A stretch of DNA of 64,000 bases from positions 1-64,000 of the forward strand of contig NZ_QUBS01000021.1 in the NCBI RefSeq assembly GCF_003390925.1, written 5' to 3'. The notes below the pieces were generated by a model. That model was not told the DNA's origin. It ran no database searches and worked only from the letters and a program-made list of their open reading frames with translations. The translations under genes were made by a program, and so were the position numbers. The stretch is from Trinickia diaoshuihuensis. GTDB lineage: Bacteria; Pseudomonadota; Gammaproteobacteria; Burkholderiales; Burkholderiaceae. Below are positions 8,625 through 17,304 of this stretch, piece after piece (the stretch's first letter is position 1; each line of letters begins with the position of its first letter).

Positions 8625-9050
8625 TTAGAGCGTCGTTGCCCGAGCCGCTTCCGGCGGACCCTTGAGTTCGACCATATTGCCCTCGGGGTCGAACAGATAA
8701 AGCGATCGGCCATAGCCGTCCGCACCGTAGCGGCGCCCCTCGGGCCCGAGCCGGGCGCCGTGCGCGGTCAAATACGCGGTGAGTTGCGCCGCGTCGTAAT
8801 GCTCGATGCGCAGGCAGAGGTGATCCATGTTGCGCCCGGCGCCCGGCACGCCGCTGTCCGTACGGTCGATCGAAGCGCCGACGGCCAGTACATCGATCAT
8901 CGAGCGCCCCGCCCGCAACTGCGTGAGGCCGATGTCGGCTTGCTCCTTTTCGATCGTGCACCCGAGTGCGTCGCAGTAGAACCGCGCCAGGGCCGAGGGA
9001 TCTTTCGCACGAATGACGACGTGGTCGATTTCGCGAATCGTCGGCTTCAT
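8625..9050 (-). CDS. VOC (glyoxalase/bleomycin-resistance) family protein
   Basis: A 141-residue vicinal-oxygen-chelate fold protein. It has IDHVVIRAKDPSALARFYCDALG at the N terminus (first beta-alpha unit with a metal-ligand His), MDHLCLRIEHYD in the second half, and LYLFDPEGNMVELK at the end, which carries the terminal metal-ligand Glu. Such proteins are metal-dependent dioxygenases, lyases or drug-binding proteins; the substrate is unknown. The start at 9050 has GGAGG upstream. A longer frame reaching to 9248 crosses an intrinsic terminator and is rejected. Convergent with yaeQ. Confidence 0.88.
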   Translation of the reverse strand: MKPTIREIDHVVIRAKDPSALARFYCDALGCTIEKEQADIGLTQLRAGRSMIDVLAVGASIDRTDSGVPGAGRNMDHLCLRIEHYDAAQLTAYLTAHGARLGPEGRRYGADGYGRSLYLFDPEGNMVELKGPPEAARATTL

Positions 9051-9179
9051 CGAGGCTTTCCTCCATATCGAGCGGCCGCCCGCCCAACGAGCGGCGCAGG
9101 GATCCCGGTGAGTGTACGGCAAGGCGCCGCGTGCGGCGAAGCCGCGCTGAGCGCTCACGCCAGGAGCAGGCGGGCGGGC

Positions 9180-9207
9180 AAAAAAAAGCCCGCCTATGTG
9201 GGCGGGC
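9180..9207 (-). terminator. Intrinsic terminator
   Basis: On the minus strand GCCCGCC and GGCGGGC form a 7-bp stem with a six-base loop, followed directly by eight T's. It sits 130 bases upstream of the VOC start, ending the candidate small RNA or acting as an attenuator. Confidence 0.85.
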
Positions 9208-9242
9208 TGAATCCATATCAGGAGGAGACATGGAGGAGACGG
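9180..9242 (-). ncRNA. Candidate small RNA with two anti-Shine-Dalgarno repeats
   Basis: On the minus strand a sigma-70-like promoter (TTGCAT at 9271-9276, 17-base spacer, TATAGT at 9248-9253) would start a transcript near 9242. The first 30 bases would contain GTCTCCTCC twice (9232-9240 and 9221-9229). The transcript would end after about 60 bases at a 7-bp GC stem followed by eight T's. UCUCCUCC is complementary to the Shine-Dalgarno consensus, a design seen in trans-acting small RNAs. An alternative is an attenuator leader of the VOC gene, or on the plus strand a 34-codon ORF at 9230. No homology could be checked. Confidence 0.5.
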
Positions 9243-9247
9243 TTCCA

Positions 9248-9276
9248 ACTATACACACGTCGATGGTGCAATGCAA
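9248..9276 (-). promoter_or_regulatory. Sigma-70-like promoter of the candidate small RNA
   Basis: TTGCAT and TATAGT on the minus strand with exactly 17 bases between them (4/6 and 5/6 matches to consensus). It points at the two anti-SD repeats and the terminator. Confidence 0.55.
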
Positions 9277-9474
9277 TATCTTTTTAATGACGGAAAATGA
9301 CGAAGGTTTCCCGTCATCGTGGATAGCGGCTTGAAGGCGCGCCGGCAGGCCGAGCCAGCGCCGGCCGGCGGCGAACGCCGGCCCGGTTCGAGGAATGACT
9401 CTAGACCGCGGAACTCCCTAGGGCCCGATTGTCCGGCGCAAATCGACGAATGCGCCCCACGCCAAAATGGCGCA

Positions 9475-9487
9475 AATTAGACAGCAA
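9475..9487 (+). promoter_or_regulatory. Ada box upstream of ada
   Basis: AAT-TAGACA-GCAA matches the Ada-binding consensus AAT-N6-GCAA known from the E. coli ada promoter. It lies 73 bases before the ada start, where methylated Ada would activate transcription of the ada-alkA pair. Confidence 0.6.
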
Positions 9488-9559
9488 CATTCGGCGCGCA
9501 CGGCCGCGCGAGGACGCATAAAGTTGGCATCGTTGATCGAGCCAATATCGAGGACCATC

Positions 9560-10678
9560 ATGGATACCGCCTATCAAACGGATACCGAGCGCTGGGACGC
9601 CGTGACCCATCGCGACGCCCAGGCGGACGGCGCGTTCTTTTACGCAGTCGCGACGACGGGCATCTTTTGCCGGCCGTCGTGCGCGTCGCGCTTGCCGCTC
9701 CGGGAAAACGTCGCGTTTTACGGTACGGCCGACGAAGCGCGGGCAGCCGGTTTTCGCCCTTGCAAGCGCTGCCGGCCGGAAGGGCTGCCGCGCGAGATGG
9801 CCATCGTCGAACGCGCATGCGCCGCGCTCGATGCCGATCCCCAAGCGAGGATGACGCTCGCGCAGTTGAGCGAAGCCGTGCATCTGAGCCCGTTTCATTT
9901 GCAGCGGCTGTTCAAGCGCGTCGTCGGCGTCTCGCCGCGCGAATACCAGGCGGCGCGGCGTGGCGCGGCCCTGCGCGATGCGCTGCAACGCGGCGAGGGC
10001 GTCACACGCGCCGCGCTCGATGCAGGATTCAATTCGCCGTCGCGGCTTTACGACAGCGTGGCGGGCGAGCTCGGGATGGCCCCCTCCGTCTACCGAAAAC
10101 AAGGGGAGGGCCTGCGCGTGCATTATGGCAGCGCCGCCACGACCCTCGGCCACGTGCTCGTCGCGGCGACCGATCGGGGCATCTGCCGCATCGCATTCGG
10201 CGACGATCCTGCCGAGCTCTTTCAGGCGCTCAAGCAGGCTTTCTTGAAAGCCGAACTCGTGCAAGAGCCCCGGCGCATCGCGCCGTTCATCGATCAGATC
10301 GAAGCCTATCTGCACGGCCGCCGCGAGACGTTCGACTTGCCGCTCGATATCAGCACCACGGCGTTTCGTCAGAGGGTATGGGACGCCTTGCGCCGCATCC
10401 CCTACGGCGAGACGCGCAGCTATACGCAGATTGCCGAATCGCTCGGCGTGCCGCGCGCCGTGCGCGCCGTGGCGAGCGCTTGCGCCTCGAATCCGGTCGC
10501 GCTCGCAATTCCCTGCCACCGCGTGCTGCAAAAGGGCGGTTCGCTGGCCGGCTACCGGTGGGGGCTCGCACGCAAGGCCGCCTTGCTCGACGCGGAGGCC
10601 CGGCGCGCATCGGTCGAGCCCGCGCCGGCGAGCGTCGCAGCGGCGGCGGCGCATCAAGACATGGACGACGCCGCTTGA
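9560..10678 (+). CDS. ada: Ada: methylation-responsive regulator and O6-methylguanine-DNA methyltransferase
   Basis: A 372-residue bifunctional repair protein and activator. The N-terminal Ada domain carries the four zinc cysteines C37, C41, C68 and C71 (FCRPSC and CKRC); C37 is the one methylated by phosphotriesters. An AraC-type helix-turn-helix follows at about 98-180. The C-terminal suicide methyltransferase has PCHRV with acceptor C319. GAGG sits seven bases before the ATG at 9560. An Ada box upstream suggests autoregulation. The stop codon overlaps the TTG start of alkA, so the two are translationally coupled, comparable to ada-alkB of E. coli. Confidence 0.95.
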   Translation: MDTAYQTDTERWDAVTHRDAQADGAFFYAVATTGIFCRPSCASRLPLRENVAFYGTADEARAAGFRPCKRCRPEGLPREMAIVERACAALDADPQARMTLAQLSEAVHLSPFHLQRLFKRVVGVSPREYQAARRGAALRDALQRGEGVTRAALDAGFNSPSRLYDSVAGELGMAPSVYRKQGEGLRVHYGSAATTLGHVLVAATDRGICRIAFGDDPAELFQALKQAFLKAELVQEPRRIAPFIDQIEAYLHGRRETFDLPLDISTTAFRQRVWDALRRIPYGETRSYTQIAESLGVPRAVRAVASACASNPVALAIPCHRVLQKGGSLAGYRWGLARKAALLDAEARRASVEPAPASVAAAAAHQDMDDAA

Positions 10679-11607
10679 GCACCGCACTCGCAACGAGCTT
10701 CGAGCTGCCTTTCAAGGCACCCTACGATTGGCCGCGCATCCTGCGCTTCTTCGCCGGCCGCGCGACGCCGGGCGTCGAAACGGTCGAGCAGGGCAGCTAC
10801 CGGCGCGCGATCGAATGGGCGGGCGAGAGCGGCACGCTTAGCGTCGCCCGCCATCCGCGCAAGCACCGTCTCGTCGTCACCGTCGAGGGCGACGCGGGGC
10901 GCCACGCGCAAGCGCTCGCGCCGCATGTCGCGACGATGTTCGACGTGGGCGCCGATCCGCGCCTGATCGGCGCCCACCTCGGCCGCGATCCCTGGCTCGC
11001 GCCGCTCGTCGAGGCCGCGCCCGGATTGCGCCTGCCGGGTGCCTGGTCGGCATTCGAACTCGTCGTACGCGCGATCGTCGGGCAGCAAGTCAGCGTGAAA
11101 GCCGCGACGACGCTGATCGGCCGGCTCGTCACCCGAGCGGGCGCGCTTATCGAGGACCATCCCCACCCCGGTACCGCCTGGCGCTTTCCCACCCCGGCCG
11201 CGCTGGCCGACGCCGATCTCGCGCAAATCGGCATGCCGGGCAAACGCGTCGCAGCGCTGCAAGGGCTCGCACGCGCCGTAGCCTCCGGTGAAGTACCGAT
11301 CGACGACATTGACGCCGCCCGCATATCGCCCGCGGCATTGGGGCAAGCGCGGGCCGCGCTGCTCGCGCTGCCCGGGATCGGGCCATGGACTGTCGAATAT
11401 ATCGCGATGCGCGCGTGGCGCGACGTCGATGCGTTCCCCGCGACCGATCTCGTGCTGATGCAGGCGATCGCGGCGCGCGATCCGTCGCTCGCTCGCGCAC
11501 CCGCCCAACGCGCCCGCACCGAGCGTTGGCGGCCGTTCCGGGCGTATGCCGCGATTCATTTGTGGAACGAAATCGCCGATCGCGCGCAGGGTCAGCGCGG
11601 CGGCTAG
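10675..11607 (+). CDS. alkA: DNA-3-methyladenine glycosylase II (AlkA)
   Basis: Base-excision glycosylase removing alkylated purines. The 310-residue product has an AlkA N-terminal-like segment, VRAIVGQQVSVKAA at about 131-144, the helix-hairpin-helix LPGIGPWTVEYIAMR at 232-246, and the catalytic aspartate D258 in FPATDLVL. The start is inferred: the frame has no ATG near its beginning, and a TTG at 10675 overlaps the ada stop (TTGA), giving a coupled start. It is the same length as typical AlkA proteins. It shares the ada promoter region and so belongs to the adaptive response. Confidence 0.92.
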   Translation: MSTALATSFELPFKAPYDWPRILRFFAGRATPGVETVEQGSYRRAIEWAGESGTLSVARHPRKHRLVVTVEGDAGRHAQALAPHVATMFDVGADPRLIGAHLGRDPWLAPLVEAAPGLRLPGAWSAFELVVRAIVGQQVSVKAATTLIGRLVTRAGALIEDHPHPGTAWRFPTPAALADADLAQIGMPGKRVAALQGLARAVASGEVPIDDIDAARISPAALGQARAALLALPGIGPWTVEYIAMRAWRDVDAFPATDLVLMQAIAARDPSLARAPAQRARTERWRPFRAYAAIHLWNEIADRAQGQRGG

Positions 11608-11838
11608 CGGCAACCGTTTAGCGTACGCTCCATAGCGCCTGCCGCACCGCGAGGCGCAAACCCAATCCCCCCTGCCGCACCGGCGCAGCACGCGCGCAAG
11701 CGCTCCGCCACCGGCCGCTTTCCCGCGCCCACATTGGCTGCAAGCGAGGTTCGCGGCTCGGTGTTAAAGTGCCCGCTACTCAAAAATAATTGCATCGCGG
11801 TGTGGCGCGCAGTGCGGCGCAATGCCCGATCGGCTTCG

Positions 11839-13455
11839 ATGTCAGACATTCAAACACTGTCCCTGCCGGAAGCATTTGCCCAGCGTTTGTCGGCGTTGAC
11901 CTCGCCGGCCACGCGAGGCTTGCTCGCCCATGGTTTGCGCGGCATCGAGAAGGAGAGCCTGCGCGTCGGGCGCGACGGCGCGCTCGCGATGACGCCGCAT
12001 CCGCGCGCGCTCGGCTCCGCGCTCACGCATCCTTCGCTCACGACCGATTATTCCGAAGCGCTGCTCGAGTTGATTACCCCGGCCGAGGCCACGCCCGAGC
12101 AGGCGATCGCGCAACTCGACGCATTGCACCGTCTCGTTTATTCGCAGCTAGGCGACGAATTGCTGTGGACGCACTCGATGCCCGGCCGCTTGCCGGCCGA
12201 CGATGAGATTCCCATCGCCGAATACGGCACATCGAACATCGGCCGGCTCAAACACGTCTATCGCCACGGGCTCGCGCTGCGCTACGGCCGGACCATGCAG
12301 TGCATCGCAGGCATTCACTACAACTTCTCGCTCAGCGAGGAGGTGTGGCGCACGCTGCATGCGCAGCGCCCGACGAATGCCACCGCCGTCGATTATCAGT
12401 CGGCCTGCTACCTCGCGCTGATCCGCAACTTCCGCCGCACGAGCTGGCTGTTGATGTATCTGTTCGGCGCCTCGCCCGCGCTCGACGAGCCGTTCCTGCG
12501 AGGACGGCCGCATGCGCTCGAGCGGTTCGACGAAAGCACGCTCTATCGCCCCTACGCGACGAGCCTGCGCATGAGCGACCTCGGCTATTCGAATACGACG
12601 GCTCAGGCGGCATTGCAACCGGACTACGACACGCTGCCCGGTTATCTGGATGCGCTGGCGCGCGCGGTGAGCGAACCGTATCCCCCCTATGAGGCGATCG
12701 GCACGCATCGCGCGAACGAGTGGGTGCAGATCAACACGAACGTGCTGCAAATCGAGAACGAGTTTTACTCGACGATTCGCCCTAAACGCGTGACCTACTC
12801 GGGCGAGCGTCCGTTGCACGCGCTCGCCTCGCGCGGGGTGCAGTACGTCGAGGTGCGCTGCCTCGATATCGATCCGTTCGAGCCGTGCGGCATCAGCGCC
12901 GAGACGGCGCGTTTTCTCGATGCCTATCTGGTCGCTTGCGCGCTCGAGGACAGCCCCGCGTTGCCGCCCTCCGCCTATGCCGAAGCGAACGCGAACTTCG
13001 GCCGCGTCACGCTCGAGGGGCGGCGCCCCGGCTTAGTGCTCTCGCGCGACGGTAAGAGCATCTCGATGCGCGATTGGGCAGACGAATTGATGGTGCCGAT
13101 CGAGGCCGCGGCGCGCGCGCTCGATGCGATCGGCGGCAACGATGCGCACATGCTCGCTTGTGCCGCGCAACGCGACAAATTGCGCGATCCCGAAGCGACC
13201 CCTTCCGCCCGCGTCCTGCGAACGATGCGCGAGCGCGGTCAGAGCTTTCTCGCATTCGGCTTGGCGCAAAGCGAAGCGCATGCGGCCTACTTCCGCTCGC
13301 GGCCGCCCGCGCCGGAGGCGTTGGCGGCCGCACGCGAGCTCGCCGAGCGCTCGCTCGAGGAACAAGCGGAACTCGAACGCCGCGACGCGCCGGCCTCGTT
13401 CGACGACTTCGTCAACGAGTACCGCGGTTATACGCTGGAGCGCTTCAGCGTTTAG
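11839..13455 (+). CDS. gshA: Glutamate-cysteine ligase
   Basis: First enzyme of glutathione synthesis, joining Glu and Cys with ATP. The 538-residue protein matches the gamma-proteobacterial type GshA: GIEKESLRV near residue 39, LTTDYSEALLELITP, TMQCIAGIHYNFS, and VQYVEVRCLDIDPFEPCGI. The ATG at 11839 begins a normal-length protein; an upstream in-frame start at 11734 would add a non-conserved basic tail. No strong ribosome-binding site is visible. A gene for an unrelated ligase of the YbdK type lies elsewhere in the window (36314), so this is the bona fide gshA. Confidence 0.95.
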   Translation: MSDIQTLSLPEAFAQRLSALTSPATRGLLAHGLRGIEKESLRVGRDGALAMTPHPRALGSALTHPSLTTDYSEALLELITPAEATPEQAIAQLDALHRLVYSQLGDELLWTHSMPGRLPADDEIPIAEYGTSNIGRLKHVYRHGLALRYGRTMQCIAGIHYNFSLSEEVWRTLHAQRPTNATAVDYQSACYLALIRNFRRTSWLLMYLFGASPALDEPFLRGRPHALERFDESTLYRPYATSLRMSDLGYSNTTAQAALQPDYDTLPGYLDALARAVSEPYPPYEAIGTHRANEWVQINTNVLQIENEFYSTIRPKRVTYSGERPLHALASRGVQYVEVRCLDIDPFEPCGISAETARFLDAYLVACALEDSPALPPSAYAEANANFGRVTLEGRRPGLVLSRDGKSISMRDWADELMVPIEAAARALDAIGGNDAHMLACAAQRDKLRDPEATPSARVLRTMRERGQSFLAFGLAQSEAHAAYFRSRPPAPEALAAARELAERSLEEQAELERRDAPASFDDFVNEYRGYTLERFSV

Positions 13456-13526
13456 CCGGGCCGCAGACAGGCATCGCTCGCTCGAGCGGCGCGAAAAGTG
13501 CTCCGAGATAGGAGGAGGACTTGCCT

Positions 13527-13964
13527 ATGAAAGCGATTGGACCCGTGCTTGCCTGTCTGGCGTTCGCCGGTTGCGCGGCGACGAATCGAGTCGATCCCGA
13601 CACGATGTTGATTGCCGCGCAACCGCTCGTGTGCCGCGCCGACGAATGCACGCTGTGGTGGCAACGCGCGCGCGAGTGGGTGACGGGGCATACGCAGTAC
13701 GCGTTGCAGACCGATACGAGCCAAACGATCGAGACGTCCGGTCCGACGGGCGGCAGCGGCGAGCCCGCCTTCCAAGTCACGCGGGCCCGCAATCCCGACG
13801 GCTCGTCGACGATCGGCTTCGCCGCGCATTGCGATCGCCCGGCGGCCGGATGCCGCCCCGACCCGTGGAACGCCGCCGCCGATTTCAAGCAGTTCGTCAG
13901 ATCCGGCGTCGAGCCGGCGCAAGGTCGGGGCGATACGGCTGCGCAGCCGCAACAGCAGCAGTAG
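13527..13964 (+). CDS. Small lipoprotein of unknown function
   Basis: A 145-residue protein with a lipoprotein signal: MKAIGPVLACLAFAGC, with the lipobox FAGC placing the lipidated cysteine at residue 16. The mature part contains four further cysteines (in LVCRADECT and AHCDRPAAGCRP) and a Gln-rich tail. The ATG at 13527 is preceded by AGGAGGA; a TTG two codons earlier is possible. No family is recognised. It follows gshA by about 70 bases on the same strand and converges with the DHA2 exporter. Confidence 0.75.
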   Translation: MKAIGPVLACLAFAGCAATNRVDPDTMLIAAQPLVCRADECTLWWQRAREWVTGHTQYALQTDTSQTIETSGPTGGSGEPAFQVTRARNPDGSSTIGFAAHCDRPAAGCRPDPWNAAADFKQFVRSGVEPAQGRGDTAAQPQQQQ

Positions 13965-13970
13965 CCGAAC

Positions 13971-15524
13971 TCAATGCCCCATGGCGGCGCCGGCGCCGCG
14001 CTTCGGTTTAGTGATCCAGACGAGAACGGCCAAGAACACGAACGCGGCGCACGAAATACGGAAGAAGTCGTTCGTCGCCATCATGTAGCCTTGCTGCGTG
14101 ACGAGCGAATCCAACTGCGCCCGGACGGTGTCCCCGGCCATACCGAGCGCGCCGAGCGCGCTTTGGTAGTCTGTCGTGCTTTGCGAATAGGTGCTGACCG
14201 ATTCCGACAGCACGGCATGATGGTAGATCGCGTCGTTTTCCCAAAACGTGGTGCTGATCGCCGTGCCGATCGCCCCCGCGAGCGTGCGTAGAAAATTCGA
14301 CAGCCCCGACGCGCTGGCCAGACGTTCGTCGGGAACGCTCGAGAGCGTGATCGTCGTCATCGGCACGAAGAAGCAGGCCACGCCGATACCCTGCACGAGA
14401 CGCGGCAAGATGACATGGCCGAACGGGACGTCGAGCGTGAACGTGCCGTTCCAAATCGAAACGACCGCAAACACCGTAAAGGCCAAGCTCGCCACCATCC
14501 GCAAATCCAGCCGATGCAAGTTACGGCCGATGATCGGCGAGAGCACGAGCGCGAGCAGGCCCACCGGCGCCGTCGCGAGCCCGGCCAACCCGGCCGTATA
14601 GCCCATCACTGTCTGCAGCCACAACGGGAAGATCACGACCGACCCGAAGAACGTCATGTAGCCGAGAAAGATGATCAACGCGCCGAGCGCGAAGTTGCGA
14701 TCCTTGAACAGCGTCAAATCGATGACCGGCGTTTTCTCGGTGATTTCCCATGCGAGCAGGAAGGCGAGGGCGACCGCGGCGATCAGCGCCAGCGTGACGA
14801 TGAAGGTGGAATTGAACCAATCGCGGTCCTTGCCCAAGTCGAGCATCATTTGCAGGCACGACACGCCGACGACGAGCAGCGCGAGCCCGACCGCATCGAT
14901 ACGCTGCTTGGTCGTCTTCGTTTCGCGGCCGCGCAGCAAGAAGTACGACGACGACGCCGAGATCAAGCCGATCGGCAAGTTGATGTAAAAGATCCACGGC
15001 CAGGAATAGTTGTCGGTAATCCAGCCGCCCATGACAGGGCCGAAGATCGGCGCGACGATCACCGTCATCGCCCACAGCCCCAACGCCAACCCCCGCTTTT
15101 CCGGGGGATAACTGCGCATCAAGATCGTTTGCGAGAGCGGCACCATCGGCCCCGACACGAGCCCCTGCAACAGCCGGAATGCGATCAGCGACGGAAAATT
15201 CGCGGCCAAACCGCAAAGCGCCGACGCCATCGTGAACGCCAGCACCGACATCGTGAACAACCGCACCTCGCCCACACGCCGCGCGAGCCATCCCGTCAGC
15301 GGTACGGCGATCGCCGCGGCCACCGAGTACGACGAAATGACCCAGGTCCCGTCGCTCGTCGCCACGCCCAAACTGCCCGAAATCGTCGGCACGGCGACGT
15401 TGGCGATCGAGGTGTCGAGGACCTCCATGAAGGTGCCGAAGGCCAAACCCACCGTCAGCAGCGCCAGCGCGCCGCCCTTGAGCGGGGCCGGGCCCGCGGG
15501 CGGCTTCGATGCCGCGTTCGTCAT
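13971..15524 (-). CDS. DHA2 family (EmrB/QacA-type) MFS multidrug exporter
   Basis: A 517-residue, 14-helix major-facilitator protein. LDTSIANVAVPTISGSLG in the first helix region is the DHA2 motif (motif D1), and GPVMGGWITDNYSWPWIFYINLPIG is the motif C region with the EmrB-type loop. AGGAGA precedes the ATG at 15524. It is divergent from a NodT-type outer-membrane lipoprotein; no EmrA-type adaptor gene lies between or beside them. A perfect 17-bp palindrome overlaps the predicted -10 element upstream, so expression is probably repressor-controlled. Substrate unknown. Confidence 0.9.
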   Translation of the reverse strand: MTNAASKPPAGPAPLKGGALALLTVGLAFGTFMEVLDTSIANVAVPTISGSLGVATSDGTWVISSYSVAAAIAVPLTGWLARRVGEVRLFTMSVLAFTMASALCGLAANFPSLIAFRLLQGLVSGPMVPLSQTILMRSYPPEKRGLALGLWAMTVIVAPIFGPVMGGWITDNYSWPWIFYINLPIGLISASSSYFLLRGRETKTTKQRIDAVGLALLVVGVSCLQMMLDLGKDRDWFNSTFIVTLALIAAVALAFLLAWEITEKTPVIDLTLFKDRNFALGALIIFLGYMTFFGSVVIFPLWLQTVMGYTAGLAGLATAPVGLLALVLSPIIGRNLHRLDLRMVASLAFTVFAVVSIWNGTFTLDVPFGHVILPRLVQGIGVACFFVPMTTITLSSVPDERLASASGLSNFLRTLAGAIGTAISTTFWENDAIYHHAVLSESVSTYSQSTTDYQSALGALGMAGDTVRAQLDSLVTQQGYMMATNDFFRISCAAFVFLAVLVWITKPKRGAGAAMGH

Positions 15525-15590
15525 ACTCGTTCTCCTTGTTCTCGACGTACCGGCACCACGACTGCAGCGCCGCACTGTTACCGTTCGCGC

Positions 15591-15621
15591 AAATATCGTC
15601 GATATTTACTTGCCCTGTCAA
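15591..15621 (-). promoter_or_regulatory. Promoter with overlapping palindromic operator for the DHA2 exporter
   Basis: On the minus strand a perfect -35 TTGACA (15616-15621) is followed after 18 bases by GATATT (15592-15597). The dyad AAATATCG-T-CGATATTT (15591-15607) covers the -10 element, as expected for a TetR- or MarR-type repressor site. Confidence 0.6.
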
Positions 15622-15757
15622 TATTTTTCTATGCAATGATGGCTTCGTCCTGTAAACGGGGCGAAAATCAGCGACGGTAACGGCGGTAACCTGCCGTAAC
15701 TTCGGCCCCGTGCCCCGTGCGTTACCATCGCCGCATTGCACGGAAACTCACGTCGGC

Positions 15758-17248
15758 ATGCTGTCTCATCGCACTTACTCCCTGGCCGCCTCACTGGCTT
15801 GCGCCGCCGCGCTCGCCGGGTGCGCCGTCGGCCCCGATTACCACCGGCCCAGCGCACCGGTCGCGGCGTCCTATAAGGAAACGCCCGCGGGATGGAAGCG
15901 CGCCGAACCGGCCGATCACGCCGATCGCGGCAACTGGTGGTCGATCTATGGCGATGCGCGTTTGAACGCGTTGATGGATCAGCTCGATGCGTCGAACCAG
16001 ACGATCGCGCAGTACGCAGCCGCCTATCGCCAAGCGCGTGCGCTCGTCGCGCAGGCGCGCGCCGCGTACTTCCCCACGCTCGGGCTGTCGGCCAGCGCCA
16101 CGCGCTCGGGGCAGCAGCTATCGCGCGGCACTACGCTCGGCCAGACGAGCCGGGGCTCCGGCGTCGGCAACGTGTTCGATGCCACGCTCGACGCGTCGTG
16201 GGAGCCTGACTTGTGGGGCAAGGTGAGCCGCTCGGTCGCGGCCGAAAAGGCGGGGCAGCAAGGCGCCGCGGCGGATCTCGCGAACGCGCGGCTGTCCGCG
16301 CAGGCCACCCTCGCCCAAACGTATTTCCAGTTGCGCGCGCTCGATGCGATGCAGCGCCTGCTGGACGACACGGTGAGTGCCTATGCTCAAGCGCTCAAGC
16401 TGACGCAAAATCAATACGCGCAGGGCGTCGCCGCCCGCGCGGACGTGATCCAAGCTCAGACGCAATGGCAGTCGGCGCAGGCAAGCGCGATCGATAACGG
16501 CGTCGCACGCGCGCAAAACGAGCATGCGATCGCGGTGCTCGTCGGACAGAGCGCGTCCACTTTCTCGATTCCGCCTATTCCGCTCGAAGCGGAGCCGCCG
16601 CCGGTCCCGGTGGACGTGCCTTCGGCACTGCTCGAGCGGCGCCCGGACATTGCGGCGGCGGAACGCCGCACGGCCGCGGCCAACGAGCAAATCGGCGTGG
16701 CGATCTCGGCCTACTTTCCGTCGCTGACGCTATCGGCGCAAGGCGGGTATCAAAACTCGGTGCTGTCGAACTTGTTCACGCTGCCGTCGCGTTTTTGGAG
16801 CGTCGGACCGCAACTCGCGGCCACGCTGTTCGACGCGGGGCTGCGTCACGCGCAAACGCAAGCCGCCCGCGCCGCGTACGACCAGCAAGCGGCCGTCTAT
16901 CGGCAAACGGTGTTGGGCGCGTTCCAAGAGGTCGAGGACGCGCTGGCCTCGCAGCGAATCCTAGCGCAGGAGGTCGTCGTTCAACGCGAAGCGGTCGATT
17001 CGGCCAAGCAGGCGCTCGCGATCGTGACCAATGAATACAAGGCCGGCACCGTCGCTTTCGTCAGCGTGTTGACCGCGCAGACGACCGCGTTTTCAGCCGA
17101 ACAAAAGCTCGCCAATTTGGCCGGGCAACGGATGGTGTCGTCGGTCGGGCTCGTCAAGGCGCTCGGCGGCGGATGGGATACCGCTCAGATCGATCGCGAA
17201 ACCGGTGCGATGGCGGCGCCCGCGGCTTCCGCTCCTCGCACCGAGTAA
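15758..17248 (+). CDS. NodT/OprM-type efflux outer-membrane lipoprotein
   Basis: A 496-residue outer-membrane channel of the TolC superfamily. The lipoprotein signal is at the N terminus (LAGC lipobox, residue 22), then GPDYHRP, the typical start of NodT-family proteins, and two TolC-like repeats. Conserved segments include NWWSIYGDARLNALM, LLERRPDIAAAERR and SYFPSLTLSA-like ISAYFPSLTLSA. It would form the outer-membrane exit for an efflux pump. It starts 233 bases from the divergent DHA2 exporter gene, its likely partner; a periplasmic adaptor must be encoded elsewhere. Confidence 0.92.
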   Translation: MLSHRTYSLAASLACAAALAGCAVGPDYHRPSAPVAASYKETPAGWKRAEPADHADRGNWWSIYGDARLNALMDQLDASNQTIAQYAAAYRQARALVAQARAAYFPTLGLSASATRSGQQLSRGTTLGQTSRGSGVGNVFDATLDASWEPDLWGKVSRSVAAEKAGQQGAAADLANARLSAQATLAQTYFQLRALDAMQRLLDDTVSAYAQALKLTQNQYAQGVAARADVIQAQTQWQSAQASAIDNGVARAQNEHAIAVLVGQSASTFSIPPIPLEAEPPPVPVDVPSALLERRPDIAAAERRTAAANEQIGVAISAYFPSLTLSAQGGYQNSVLSNLFTLPSRFWSVGPQLAATLFDAGLRHAQTQAARAAYDQQAAVYRQTVLGAFQEVEDALASQRILAQEVVVQREAVDSAKQALAIVTNEYKAGTVAFVSVLTAQTTAFSAEQKLANLAGQRMVSSVGLVKALGGGWDTAQIDRETGAMAAPAASAPRTE

Positions 17249-17304
17249 GGACGCGGCGCGGTTCGCCGGCGCCATTGGCGCGAGCGCCCGGGCCGCGCCG
17301 GCCG

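Noticed and set aside
9230-9334. 34-codon plus-strand ORF with a perfect Shine-Dalgarno
   Set aside because: The AGGAGG motif is the complement of the minus-strand repeats; the promoter and terminator both fit the minus strand better. Kept only as an alternative.
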